12,864 nucleotides of DNA from Novosphingobium sp. UBA1948 (GTDB taxonomy: Bacteria > Pseudomonadota > Alphaproteobacteria > Sphingomonadales > Sphingomonadaceae), in NCBI GenBank assembly GCA_002336765.1, contig DDES01000029.1:24568-37431 (forward strand), read 5' to 3'. Every line of letters starts with the position of its first letter. Position 1 is the stretch's first letter. Below the pieces are notes generated by a model. That model saw only the letters and a list, made by a program, of their open reading frames with translations, made no database searches and was not told where the DNA came from. Positions 1 to 6,565 of the stretch are shown piece by piece. A program made the translations under genes and the position numbers.

Positions 1-200
1 GCGCCGCGCTCCTTGAAGGCGGCGGTGAACTGGAGATTCTCGAACTTGAGATAAATCTCGCAGCCGCAAATCTTGGACAGGGTGCGCGAATGGTCAATAT
101 CGGTGCGCACGACATGGCCCGCAATCCGCGCGGCGGCGGCGCGGACATCGTCGATAGTGAGCAGCGGGCTGCTGGCGGGCTGTGGGGAAGTGTCAGACAT
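1..200 (-). CDS. ilvA: Threonine ammonia-lyase (threonine dehydratase), N-terminal part only
   Basis: This is a PLP-dependent fold-type II enzyme that deaminates L-threonine to 2-oxobutyrate in the cytoplasm, feeding isoleucine synthesis or threonine breakdown. Only the first 66 codons are inside the window; the gene continues past the left edge. The ATG is at 200-198. The visible protein has a helical lead (TIDDVRAAAARIAGHVVRT), then YLKFENLQFT and AFKERG. That last block is the family's PLP-lysine motif (usually S/A-F-K-x-R-G-A), with Lys63 as the expected Schiff-base residue. The FKERGA variant is typical of threonine ammonia-lyases with a C-terminal ACT domain, but that domain cannot be seen here. 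The gene is divergent from the dehydrogenase at 308, with 107 bp between the starts. The Shine-Dalgarno is weak. Serine dehydratase or serine racemase of the same fold is possible; ilvA and tdcB-like roles cannot be separated from this fragment. Confidence 0.83.
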   Translation of the reverse strand, partial: MSDTSPQPASSPLLTIDDVRAAAARIAGHVVRTDIDHSRTLSKICGCEIYLKFENLQFTAAFKERG

Positions 201-307
201 AACCGCGCGCCCCTAGCGGAAAAAGCGCCGCCAAGGAACACGCTATTTCTGGCGAAATTGCGCATGGACCCCGTTTGCTTTCTGTGGCGAGGCGTTACAA
301 GGACAGT

Positions 308-1258
308 ATGACAGAAACACAGCGCGAGACGATGCCCGAATCCCCAACCCCAGCCGTCCCTGTCGCCCCTGTCCGCATCGGCTTTATCGGGCTGGGCGTG
401 ATGGGCGGGCCGATCGCGCGGCATCTGGGCCATGCGGGGCATACGCTGACGCTGTACAACCGCACTCCCGCCCGCATCCGCCGCTGGCGCGAGGCCAATC
501 CCGACATTCGCGTACGCGTGGTGAACAGCCCCGCCGATCTGGCCGAGGACGCCGATGTCGTCATCACCTGCGTCGGCAATGATGATGACATTGCCGAGGT
601 GGTGCTGGGGCCACAGGGCGTGTTTACCACGCTGAAACGCAGCGGCCTGTTCATCGACCATACCACCGTTTCGGCGCGCATCGCCCGCCAGATCGCGGTG
701 GAGGCGCGCGACAAGGAAGTGAAATGCGTCGATGCGCCGATGACCGGCGCGCAGGCCGGTGCCGAGGCCGGCACGCTGACGCTGATGTGTGGCGGGCGGG
801 CCGATGCGCTGGCCGCCGCCACGCCGATCATGCAGGCCTATGCCCGTCGCATCGTGCATATCGGCAAGGCGGGCACGGGGCAGGCCACCAAGATGGTCAA
901 CCAGATCGCGCTGGCGGGCGTAACGGCGGGCGTGGCCGAGGCTTTGCGGCTGGCGCAGGCCGAGCATCTCGATCTGGAAAAGGTGTTTGAAGCGATCAGC
1001 CACGGCGCCGCGCAAAGCTGGCAGATGGACAATCGCTGGCATTCGATGGCCGAGGACCGTTACGATGATTTCGGCTTCGCTATCGACTGGATGCGCAAGG
1101 ATCTCGGCCTCGCGCTGGAAGAAGGGCGCGGACTGGGGCTGAGCTTTCCGGTGACAGCGCTGCTCGATCAACTGTTTGCCGATGTGCAGGCGATGGGCGG
1201 GGGGCGGCAGGATACGTCTGCCATCATCCGCCGCCTGCCGAAAAGGGGGCGTCGATGA
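308..1258 (+). CDS. NAD(P)-dependent 3-hydroxyisobutyrate dehydrogenase / tartronate-semialdehyde reductase family oxidoreductase
   Basis: This 316-aa cytosolic beta-hydroxyacid dehydrogenase has the family's normal length of about 290-320. A short variable lead is followed by the Rossmann motif GFIGLGVMGGPIARHL (residues 25-40). Next come the substrate-binding signature DAPMTGAQAGAEAGTL (142-157), the catalytic-lysine motif GTGQATKMVNQ with Lys195, and the MRKDLGLAL motif with Lys264. YNRT after the second strand (50-53) suggests NADP(H) preference, as in GLYR/tartronate-semialdehyde-reductase-like members. The open frame extends upstream to 275. I chose ATG 308 because AAGGA lies at 299-303 just before it, though the 4-nt spacing is tight; ATG 332 is a weaker alternative. 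The stop overlaps the ATG of the next gene (ATGA, 1255-1258), so the two are probably translationally coupled. The substrate is not determinable: 3-hydroxyisobutyrate, tartronate semialdehyde or a succinic-semialdehyde-type aldehyde are all possible. Confidence 0.88.
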   Translation: MTETQRETMPESPTPAVPVAPVRIGFIGLGVMGGPIARHLGHAGHTLTLYNRTPARIRRWREANPDIRVRVVNSPADLAEDADVVITCVGNDDDIAEVVLGPQGVFTTLKRSGLFIDHTTVSARIARQIAVEARDKEVKCVDAPMTGAQAGAEAGTLTLMCGGRADALAAATPIMQAYARRIVHIGKAGTGQATKMVNQIALAGVTAGVAEALRLAQAEHLDLEKVFEAISHGAAQSWQMDNRWHSMAEDRYDDFGFAIDWMRKDLGLALEEGRGLGLSFPVTALLDQLFADVQAMGGGRQDTSAIIRRLPKRGRR

Positions 1259-2937
1259 AACATACATTCCTGCTGGGCCCGTCTTTGTTGGGTGTCGCGC
1301 TGCTGGCCACGGCCGCCCATGCCGATACGCTGGTGGATCATGTCGACGGGTTGACGCTCAATGCTGCGGGCTCGGTCGAGCGTTTCAACGGTATCGTGAT
1401 CGACCGCGAAGGCCGCGTCGCCCGCCTGCTGCATGAGGGCGAGGCGCGGCCTACGGGCCTTGATTTCGCAGCCGATGGCAAGGGCGCGGTCCTGATCCCG
1501 GGCATGATCGATGCCCATGCCCATGTGCTCTCGGTCGGATTTGCCGCGCTCACGCTCGATCTGTCGGACACGACCTCGCTGGAGCAGGCGCAGAAAAAGA
1601 TCGCCGCCTATGCCGCCGCCCATCCCGACCGCGCCTTCCTCATCGGGCGCGGCTGGAATCAGGAGCAATGGAAACTGGGCCGTTTCCCCACCGCCGCCGA
1701 TCTGGACGCGGTGGTGTCCGATCGCCCCGTGTGGCTGGAGCGGGTGGATGGCCATGCGGGTTGGGCCAACAGCAAGGCGCTGGCCGCGGCGGGCGTAACC
1801 GCCGCCACCAAGGATCCCGCCGGTGGCCGGATCGAACGCCTACCCCTGCCCAAGACAGCCTCCAAGGGTGCGAAAGGCCAACCGGCGGGCGTACTGGTCG
1901 ATGGCGCGCAGGCGCTGGTGAGCAAGATCGTGCCCGCCCCCCGCCCCGAGGACCGCGATCTGGCGCTCTCCACCGCGCAGGAAATTTTCCTGTCGCGCGG
2001 GGTGACTGCCGCCGCCGATATGGGCACCAGCATCGACGACTGGCAGGCGATGCGCCGTGCGGGCGATGCGGGCACGCTCAAGATGCGGGTGATGGCCTAT
2101 GGCGACGGTATTGCCAATATGGCGCTGATCGGCGGGCCGGGGCCGACGCCGTGGCTCTATGAGGACCGGCTGCGGCTCAACGGGGTGAAGCTCTATCTCG
2201 ATGGCGCGCTGGGTTCGCGCGGCGCCTCGCTCAAGGCGCCCTACGCCGATGCCGCCACCAAGGGCTTGCCTTTCCTCACCGAGACGCAGCTCAAAAACCT
2301 GATGAGCCGCGCCGCGATGGACAAGTTCCAGATCGCGGTCCACGCGATTGGCGATGCGGCCAATGCGGTGATGCTCGACGCGGTGGAGGATCTGGCGCTC
2401 ACCTACAAGGGCGACCGGCGCTGGCGCGTGGAACATGCGCAGATCGTCGATCCGGTGGACCTGCCGCGCTTTGGCAAGAATGGCATCATCGCCAGCATGC
2501 AGCCCGTGCACGAAACCAGCGACCGCACGATGGCCGAGGCGCGACTAGGACCACAGCGGCTGGCGGGGGCCTATGCCTGGGCCTCGATGCTGAAGAATGG
2601 CGCGCATCTGGCCTTTGGTTCGGATGCGCCGGTGGAGCGCGCCGATCCGTTTGACGGCTTTGCTGCCGCCATCACCCGCATCGACGGCAATGGCGAGCCC
2701 AAGGACGGCTGGCAGGCGCAGGAAGTGGTAACGCGGCTACAGGCGCTGGCAGCCTATACTACAGGCGCGGCCTACGCCGGTTTTGCCGAGGGACGCTTTG
2801 GACAATTGGTGACAGGCCAGCGTGCCGATTTCGTGCTGGTCGATACCGATCCGATGAAGGCAGAGCCACAAGCCGTCCGCCGCACCAAGGTCTTGCAGAC
2901 ATGGGTGGGCGGCAAGCTGGTGTGGCAGGCTAAATAA
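1255..2937 (+). CDS. Exported YtcJ-like metal-dependent amidohydrolase (Amidohydro_3 family)
   Basis: This 560-aa protein belongs to the amidohydrolase superfamily, YtcJ / N-substituted-formamide-deformylase-like branch, and should hydrolyse a C-N bond in a metal-dependent TIM barrel. A Sec signal peptide (residues 1-23, hydrophobic core then AHA followed by D24) predicts export to the periplasm. Metal-site motifs are intact: GMIDAHAHVLSVG with His88 and His90, VDGHAGWANS with His167, VKLYLDGALGSRG with Lys312, AVHAIGDAAN with His363, WRVEHAQI with His394, and AFGSDAPVE with Asp457. The C-terminal strands GQRADFVLVDTDP complete the small beta-sandwich typical of the superfamily. Length is usual for the family (about 530-620). 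It overlaps the upstream reductase by 4 bp, suggesting a two-gene operon, although the two products should sit in different compartments. Its TAA stop overlaps the 3' end of the convergent lipoprotein gene by 8 bp. The family is certain; the true substrate (formamide, hydantoin-like or other amide) is not predictable. Confidence 0.9.
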   Translation: MKHTFLLGPSLLGVALLATAAHADTLVDHVDGLTLNAAGSVERFNGIVIDREGRVARLLHEGEARPTGLDFAADGKGAVLIPGMIDAHAHVLSVGFAALTLDLSDTTSLEQAQKKIAAYAAAHPDRAFLIGRGWNQEQWKLGRFPTAADLDAVVSDRPVWLERVDGHAGWANSKALAAAGVTAATKDPAGGRIERLPLPKTASKGAKGQPAGVLVDGAQALVSKIVPAPRPEDRDLALSTAQEIFLSRGVTAAADMGTSIDDWQAMRRAGDAGTLKMRVMAYGDGIANMALIGGPGPTPWLYEDRLRLNGVKLYLDGALGSRGASLKAPYADAATKGLPFLTETQLKNLMSRAAMDKFQIAVHAIGDAANAVMLDAVEDLALTYKGDRRWRVEHAQIVDPVDLPRFGKNGIIASMQPVHETSDRTMAEARLGPQRLAGAYAWASMLKNGAHLAFGSDAPVERADPFDGFAAAITRIDGNGEPKDGWQAQEVVTRLQALAAYTTGAAYAGFAEGRFGQLVTGQRADFVLVDTDPMKAEPQAVRRTKVLQTWVGGKLVWQAK

Positions 2938-3670
2938 CGCGGCGCGGCAGCAGGAACACGACATAGCCGCGGAAATTGGGCGCGCGCTCCAGATCGGGCG
3001 GCGCGCGCCATCGCCCGCCCTCCACCAGCGCGACGCGGAAGGGCATGGGCAGGCGCGCCACGCGCTCAAGATAGGCGGCATAGTTTGGCACGGTGCGGCG
3101 CCCTTGATAGGTCTGCACGATCACTTCATCCACTGTGCCGCCCAGCGCCGCCAGAGCCGCCGGATCGCCGCCCGCCGCATGGTCGAGCAGGCCGGTTACC
3201 GACAGGCGATAGCGCGATGGCAGGTGGCGGCGGACCTCGCGCAGGAAACCGGCATAGGCGCCCAGCCCGCGCGTCTTGGCATCGAAATCGAGCGTCAGCC
3301 CCACCACCGGCGTGCCCGCGCGTTCCCAGCGGGCGATCTCGCCAGCGATGCGCTGGTGCAGCGCCTCGGGCCAGTCGAGCCGCTCCAGCCTTACCGTCAG
3401 CCACACCTGCCCCTTGGCCACGCGCGGAGCCTGTGGGCGCAATGGGGTGAAGGCTGGCGCGCCATGCGCCCTCACCTCGCCATCGAGGATATAGAGCGCC
3501 CGTGTGGCCCGAGGCACGGCAACGGCGGGAACGGCGGTTGCGGGAACTCCGGCCCACACAAAGAAGGCCTGATAATCCGCCGGATCGACTTTGGCGGGAT
3601 CGACGGGCGCGCTATTCCCGCCGCAGCATCCCGCCAGCAGCAGCACCCATGCTGCGCACAAAAACCTCAC
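2930..3670 (-). CDS. DUF3142-like lipoprotein
   Basis: A 246-aa predicted lipoprotein. The N-terminus is a short signal peptide ending in the lipobox LLAGC, with Cys15 as the lipidation site. The body reads like a small TIM-barrel-type fold: AFFVWAG (35-41), alternating strands and helices, GLTLDFDAKTRGLGAYAGFL (124-143), RLSVTGLLDH (155-164), DEVIVQTYQGR (181-191) and a C-terminal RGYVVFLL strand. I recognise this pattern as DUF3142, an uncharacterised bacterial family; the assignment is from memory of motifs. Function is unknown; the DFD segment and barrel layout recall glycoside-hydrolase-like proteins, but this is speculative. The frame is open upstream to 3775, but I chose GTG 3670 because it places the lipobox correctly and overlaps the upstream stop as GTGA (3670-3667), implying coupled translation with the 698-aa exported protein. 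The two products likely act together in the envelope. Confidence 0.83.
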   Translation of the reverse strand: MRFLCAAWVLLLAGCCGGNSAPVDPAKVDPADYQAFFVWAGVPATAVPAVAVPRATRALYILDGEVRAHGAPAFTPLRPQAPRVAKGQVWLTVRLERLDWPEALHQRIAGEIARWERAGTPVVGLTLDFDAKTRGLGAYAGFLREVRRHLPSRYRLSVTGLLDHAAGGDPAALAALGGTVDEVIVQTYQGRRTVPNYAAYLERVARLPMPFRVALVEGGRWRAPPDLERAPNFRGYVVFLLPRRVI

Positions 3671-5763
3671 CAGTAATACCGCAGGCTCTGCGTCCAGCGG
3701 CTGGCGGGATAGCGTTTCCTCATCTCGAAGAACCAGCCGCGCCGCACCGCCAGCGGCACATCCGTCCCGCCGCAATCATTGTTGCCCACCGGCGCATAGC
3801 AGCGCATCCGGCGATAGAGCGCATAGGCCTTGTCATCGGCCGAGGCGCGCGGGTTGGTCAGCACGCGGATGTAAAGCTCGGTGCGCGAGAGCGGCGTGCC
3901 GGTGAACAGGCTCTTGCCGCCGCCCAGCCGCCCCGCATCCTCGTATGGGTCAAGATCGGAGAGCCGGTCAAACCCGTTGAGCCGCCAGAACTCGCCAAGG
4001 CAGAGCAAGGCCTGCGGATCATCCGCCTCGCCGGCTAGTGTGCGCGCCGTGACCGCGATGGCGGGGCAGGTATAGTCACCGCCCCATTTGCCTTGCACAA
4101 ACAGGCCGACGGGCGCCTCGCTGCTCTGGGCCAGCCATTCGACATCGCCCTTCACCGGTGTATCGGCGGGCAGCAGCGCGATGTCCCTGCCGAAATCGGC
4201 AAAGCGGGCAAAGCGCAAATCCTTGTGCAGCAAGGTGAGCAGCGCCAGATCATGTGTGCGCCCCGCATGGCCCTTGTCCGCCACCGCCGCGCGCAGCAGA
4301 TCCGGCCCCGCCAGCCGCGAGAGCAGCATCTGGCGGATCGCATCATCCGTCACCGGCGAGCCATGCGCGAAGACCTGCCCCAGACGGCCCGAGCGTTGCC
4401 ACAACAAGGCAAGGCCGAATTGCGCGAATTCGCTGGCGAAAGGCGCGTCAGCCACGGCGATCAGCGCGCGCCAATGTGCTTCCTCCTGCGGCGCGCCCAG
4501 CCTGGCCAGCGCCACCCCGCGCAGACCCTGCACCGAGAGCGCCAGCGGGCTCATGCCCTTGGCAGGCGGTGTGGTGGGGATCAGCGCCAGTGCGGCCTTG
4601 GCATCGCCCTCCACCGTCAGCGCGCGCGTGGCCGCGAGATAGGTGTAAAGCTCGGGCCGCCCCGCAAACAGGGGCTTTTGCGCCGCCAGTTCGGCGGCGG
4701 ACAAAGGCTTGCCATCATCCTTGCCGCGCATCCGCGCCAGATCCATGGCCGCCAGCAGCATGGGCGATTTGGTGACAGCAAAGGCCCCCTCGGCAAACAG
4801 GTACTTGGCGTCGATTTCCTGAATCAACGCCGCCGCACCATCGGGCGTCACCTCGGCCAGCGCCGCCTCATAGGCTGCGCCCAGCGCCGCATAATCGCCG
4901 CCCAGCCACGCCACCCGTCGCCGCAGGCCTTTGGCAGAAGCCGCATAAAGGCCTGCGGAATAATGCGCCAGATAGGCATCAATCGCCGCGCCCGCACGCG
5001 CCAGCGCTGCGGCATCGGTGGCCTTGGCGCCCTTGAAGGTGCCATATTCGTCAAACGCCTTTTGCTGCGCAGCATTCAGCTCGACGCGGATCGCCATATA
5101 GGTGGCGGTTTCGGCCACCCACGGCTCTTGAACTTTGGCGATAGCGGCAAAGCCGCCGCGCGCCGCATCCCATTCCCCCGCATAGAAATGTTCCGCCGCC
5201 TCCAGATAGGCCAGAAAAGCCTTGCCCGCGGCGCTTGCCACTTGCGGTGTGCCGATCCCGCCATGCTTGTCATCACACGCCTTGCCCAGCCCGGCACGGG
5301 CCTGCACCAGCGCCGCGCGTTCGGCGCCCGACAGCGCCTTCGCCGCGCCCAGAGCCTCGGCAAAGGCGCTGTTGCCGCCCTCCAGTCCGTCGCAAATCGC
5401 GCCGCCTCCGCCCAGTGTGCCCTCAAGATTCAGGCCATAGACGGCGCCCAGCGTGTTCCAGTTGTAAAAGCTGCGGCCATAGGTGAACGTGTCCCACCCG
5501 GGCGCGGGATAGGGCTTGGGCGCGATGCCGAAACCCTGTCCGCCGCGCGCGAGCATGAACAGGTTGGAGCGCGTATCATTGGCGGGCCACAGCATGGGCC
5601 GGTCGCCGCAATCGCGCCCGCCCGCCATCAGACCGTAGTCAGCGTCTTTTGGCGCACCAAACAGCCGCCATTCCTGCGTGCAACTATAGTCCCCGCTGGC
5701 ACTGCCCGCCACGGGCATCACCCCTGCCAGCACCGCCAGAACGATCCGGAATTTGCGCGTCAT
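3667..5763 (-). CDS. Large exported protein of unknown function, partner of the DUF3142-like lipoprotein
   Basis: I do not recognise a named family for this 698-aa protein. It starts with a clear Sec signal peptide (MTRKFRIVLAVLAGVMPVAG, cleavage near residues 22-24), so it should be periplasmic or surface-exposed. The first mature part is rich in aromatic residues and glycine with paired cysteines (SC, DCGD, ICDG, ACDD). A long Ala/Leu-rich central region of repeated helices resembles a TPR-like or solenoid helical array. The last 130 residues again hold cysteines (TCPA, LLCLG, RMRCYAP, NDCGG), consistent with disulfides. The ATG at 5763 is chosen over a frame start at 5784: a consensus GAGGAG (reverse of 5770-5775) lies 6 nt upstream and the signal peptide begins cleanly there. 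The gene is coupled to the following lipoprotein by a GTGA overlap and preceded by a small membrane-peptide gene 57 nt upstream. A cell-envelope scaffold or peptidoglycan/polysaccharide-linked role is a guess only. Confidence 0.85.
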   Translation of the reverse strand: MTRKFRIVLAVLAGVMPVAGSASGDYSCTQEWRLFGAPKDADYGLMAGGRDCGDRPMLWPANDTRSNLFMLARGGQGFGIAPKPYPAPGWDTFTYGRSFYNWNTLGAVYGLNLEGTLGGGGAICDGLEGGNSAFAEALGAAKALSGAERAALVQARAGLGKACDDKHGGIGTPQVASAAGKAFLAYLEAAEHFYAGEWDAARGGFAAIAKVQEPWVAETATYMAIRVELNAAQQKAFDEYGTFKGAKATDAAALARAGAAIDAYLAHYSAGLYAASAKGLRRRVAWLGGDYAALGAAYEAALAEVTPDGAAALIQEIDAKYLFAEGAFAVTKSPMLLAAMDLARMRGKDDGKPLSAAELAAQKPLFAGRPELYTYLAATRALTVEGDAKAALALIPTTPPAKGMSPLALSVQGLRGVALARLGAPQEEAHWRALIAVADAPFASEFAQFGLALLWQRSGRLGQVFAHGSPVTDDAIRQMLLSRLAGPDLLRAAVADKGHAGRTHDLALLTLLHKDLRFARFADFGRDIALLPADTPVKGDVEWLAQSSEAPVGLFVQGKWGGDYTCPAIAVTARTLAGEADDPQALLCLGEFWRLNGFDRLSDLDPYEDAGRLGGGKSLFTGTPLSRTELYIRVLTNPRASADDKAYALYRRMRCYAPVGNNDCGGTDVPLAVRRGWFFEMRKRYPASRWTQSLRYYW

Positions 5764-5820
5764 GGACTTCTCCTCGGGCCACAACGCTAATCCAGTCGGC
5801 GGTCCGGCTCAATGCGCGCT
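5764..5820 (-). promoter_or_regulatory. Short leader of the 698-aa protein with consensus Shine-Dalgarno
   Basis: This 57-nt spacer between the small membrane peptide and the 698-aa protein holds GAGGAG (complement of CTCCTC at 5770-5775) at 6 nt from the ATG. I see no clear promoter or terminator in it, so read-through from the small gene is likely. Confidence 0.6.
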
Positions 5821-5946
5821 CTAAAGGATTTGGCTCCCGACGCCGATGATCAACAGAACAAGGGTGATCGCGACGACCACAAATTCGGCCATGTAGGCAC
5901 GGAAGCCTGACCCACTTTCCAGATTTCCTTCTTCCCGCTCAGGCAT
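5821..5946 (-). CDS. 41-aa single-pass membrane peptide
   Basis: The reverse strand from ATG 5946 to TAG 5823-5821 encodes 41 residues: a charged N-terminus (MPEREEGNLESGSGFRAYMA) and one hydrophobic segment (FVVVAITLVLLIIGVG, residues 22-37) ending three residues later. Support for it being real comes from the strong Shine-Dalgarno GGAGAGGA (complement of 5954-5961) at 7 nt from the ATG and from its place between two co-directional genes, 39 nt after the 130-aa gene and 57 nt before the 698-aa gene. Topology is probably N-in with the acidic head in the cytoplasm. It weakly recalls the tiny aa3-oxidase subunit-IV-type peptides of alphaproteobacteria in size and layout, but no oxidase genes are near and the sequence does not match clearly. 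Function unknown. Confidence 0.68.
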   Translation of the reverse strand: MPEREEGNLESGSGFRAYMAEFVVVAITLVLLIIGVGSQIL

Positions 5947-5985
5947 AACCCAATCCTCTCCGTGGTCGTTCACATCGCACCGCGG

Positions 5986-6378
5986 TCACGCGAAGCGCTC
6001 GATGGCCAGAGCAATATAGGCGCCCACCAGTTCCATCTGGATCGAATCGCAGCTTTCCAGACAATAGACCAAGTGCTGGCGCAAATGCTCTTGCCGGATG
6101 GAGCGCGTGACATAGGGCATGGCGCGCGCCTCCTCGAGCCAGCCCAGATGCTGGTGGGGCAGGCTGGTGGCCAGTTGGTCGATCGCGGTGGACAAATGGA
6201 CAGCCACCACCAGCATTTCCAGATCATCGGCAACATGCAGGGCCAGCACCAGATCGAACAGCAACTGATGCCGCAACCGGGTTACCTCGTTCTCGCCCAT
6301 CCGCTGCGGACCGGGCATAATCGTCTGGCCGGATCGCCACGGATCCCGCTGGAATGCACCCAAGCCTTTATACAGCAT
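5986..6378 (-). CDS. Uncharacterised 130-aa helical cytosolic protein
   Basis: This is not a family I recognise. The 130-aa product has no signal peptide or membrane span and looks mostly helical: LLFDLVLALHVADDLEMLV (residues 40-58), VAVHLSTAIDQLATSL, WLEEARAMPY, QHLVYCLESCDSIQMELV and a C-terminal AYIALAIERF helix. Third codon positions are strongly G/C and the composition is protein-like, supporting it over the longer plus-strand frame across the same DNA. The start is uncertain: ATG 6378 has only a weak AGAAG upstream; in-frame ATGs at residues 21 and 27 are alternatives and lack better ribosome sites. It is divergent from the tandem-globin kinase across a 187-bp AT-rich spacer, and 39 nt ahead of the 41-aa membrane peptide, so it may be the first gene of the envelope cluster and could share control with the kinase. 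Function unknown. Confidence 0.62.
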   Translation of the reverse strand: MLYKGLGAFQRDPWRSGQTIMPGPQRMGENEVTRLRHQLLFDLVLALHVADDLEMLVVAVHLSTAIDQLATSLPHQHLGWLEEARAMPYVTRSIRQEHLRQHLVYCLESCDSIQMELVGAYIALAIERFA

Positions 6379-6565
6379 GTTTTTTTCTTCTGCGTCCCTG
6401 CAATCCGGCCCGCTGTTATCCCGCGGTCGGCATTCACAGGATCTACACCCTCAATTTCCACATTGGCTAAGTAACAATTGTCTAAAATTGTAAAATTGTG
6501 TTGCAGGCCGTTGCCATTGTTACGCGCCGCACGCACAAGATTTCCCATTCAAGTACGGAAAATCC
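6379..6565. promoter_or_regulatory. AT-rich divergent control region between the 130-aa gene and the globin kinase
   Basis: This 187-bp spacer is clearly richer in A/T than its surroundings from about 6450 to 6500. It holds the palindrome ACAATTGT (6474-6481) followed by two head-to-tail AAAATTGT octamers (6484-6491, 6492-6499), so ATTGT recurs three times. Two TAAAAT hexamers (6483-6488 and 6491-6496) could be -10 boxes for the kinase, but neither has a -35 at standard spacing; TTGGCT at 6463 is 14 or 22 nt away. An operator function is plausible but unproven. Confidence 0.4.

Noticed and set aside
290..302. 13-nt match AGGCGTTACAAGG to the reverse of the repeat region at 10305-10317, as a second regulator site
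   Set aside because: In a window this size about one or two 13-nt matches are expected by chance, and this one overlaps the Shine-Dalgarno of the reductase gene rather than showing the full spaced-repeat layout.
3671..3775. 35-residue N-terminal extension of the DUF3142-like lipoprotein
   Set aside because: It overlaps the coding end of the upstream gene and would bury the lipobox; the GTG at 3670 gives a proper lipoprotein signal.
4093..5790. Long plus-strand open frame of 565 codons opposite the 698-aa exported protein
   Set aside because: Its product is rich in Arg, Gln, His and Gly with low-complexity character, as antisense frames in GC-rich genes are, and it lacks a family motif. The reverse strand has a signal peptide, a consensus Shine-Dalgarno and coupling to the next gene.
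5962..6474. 170-codon plus-strand open frame across the 130-aa gene
   Set aside because: The composition is weaker and no ribosome site is seen, and it runs into the AT-rich spacer; the minus-strand frame has typical codon bias.
6282..6548. 88-codon minus-strand open frame over the divergent spacer
   Set aside because: It covers the AT-rich regulatory region with atypical codons and overlaps the 130-aa gene in another frame.
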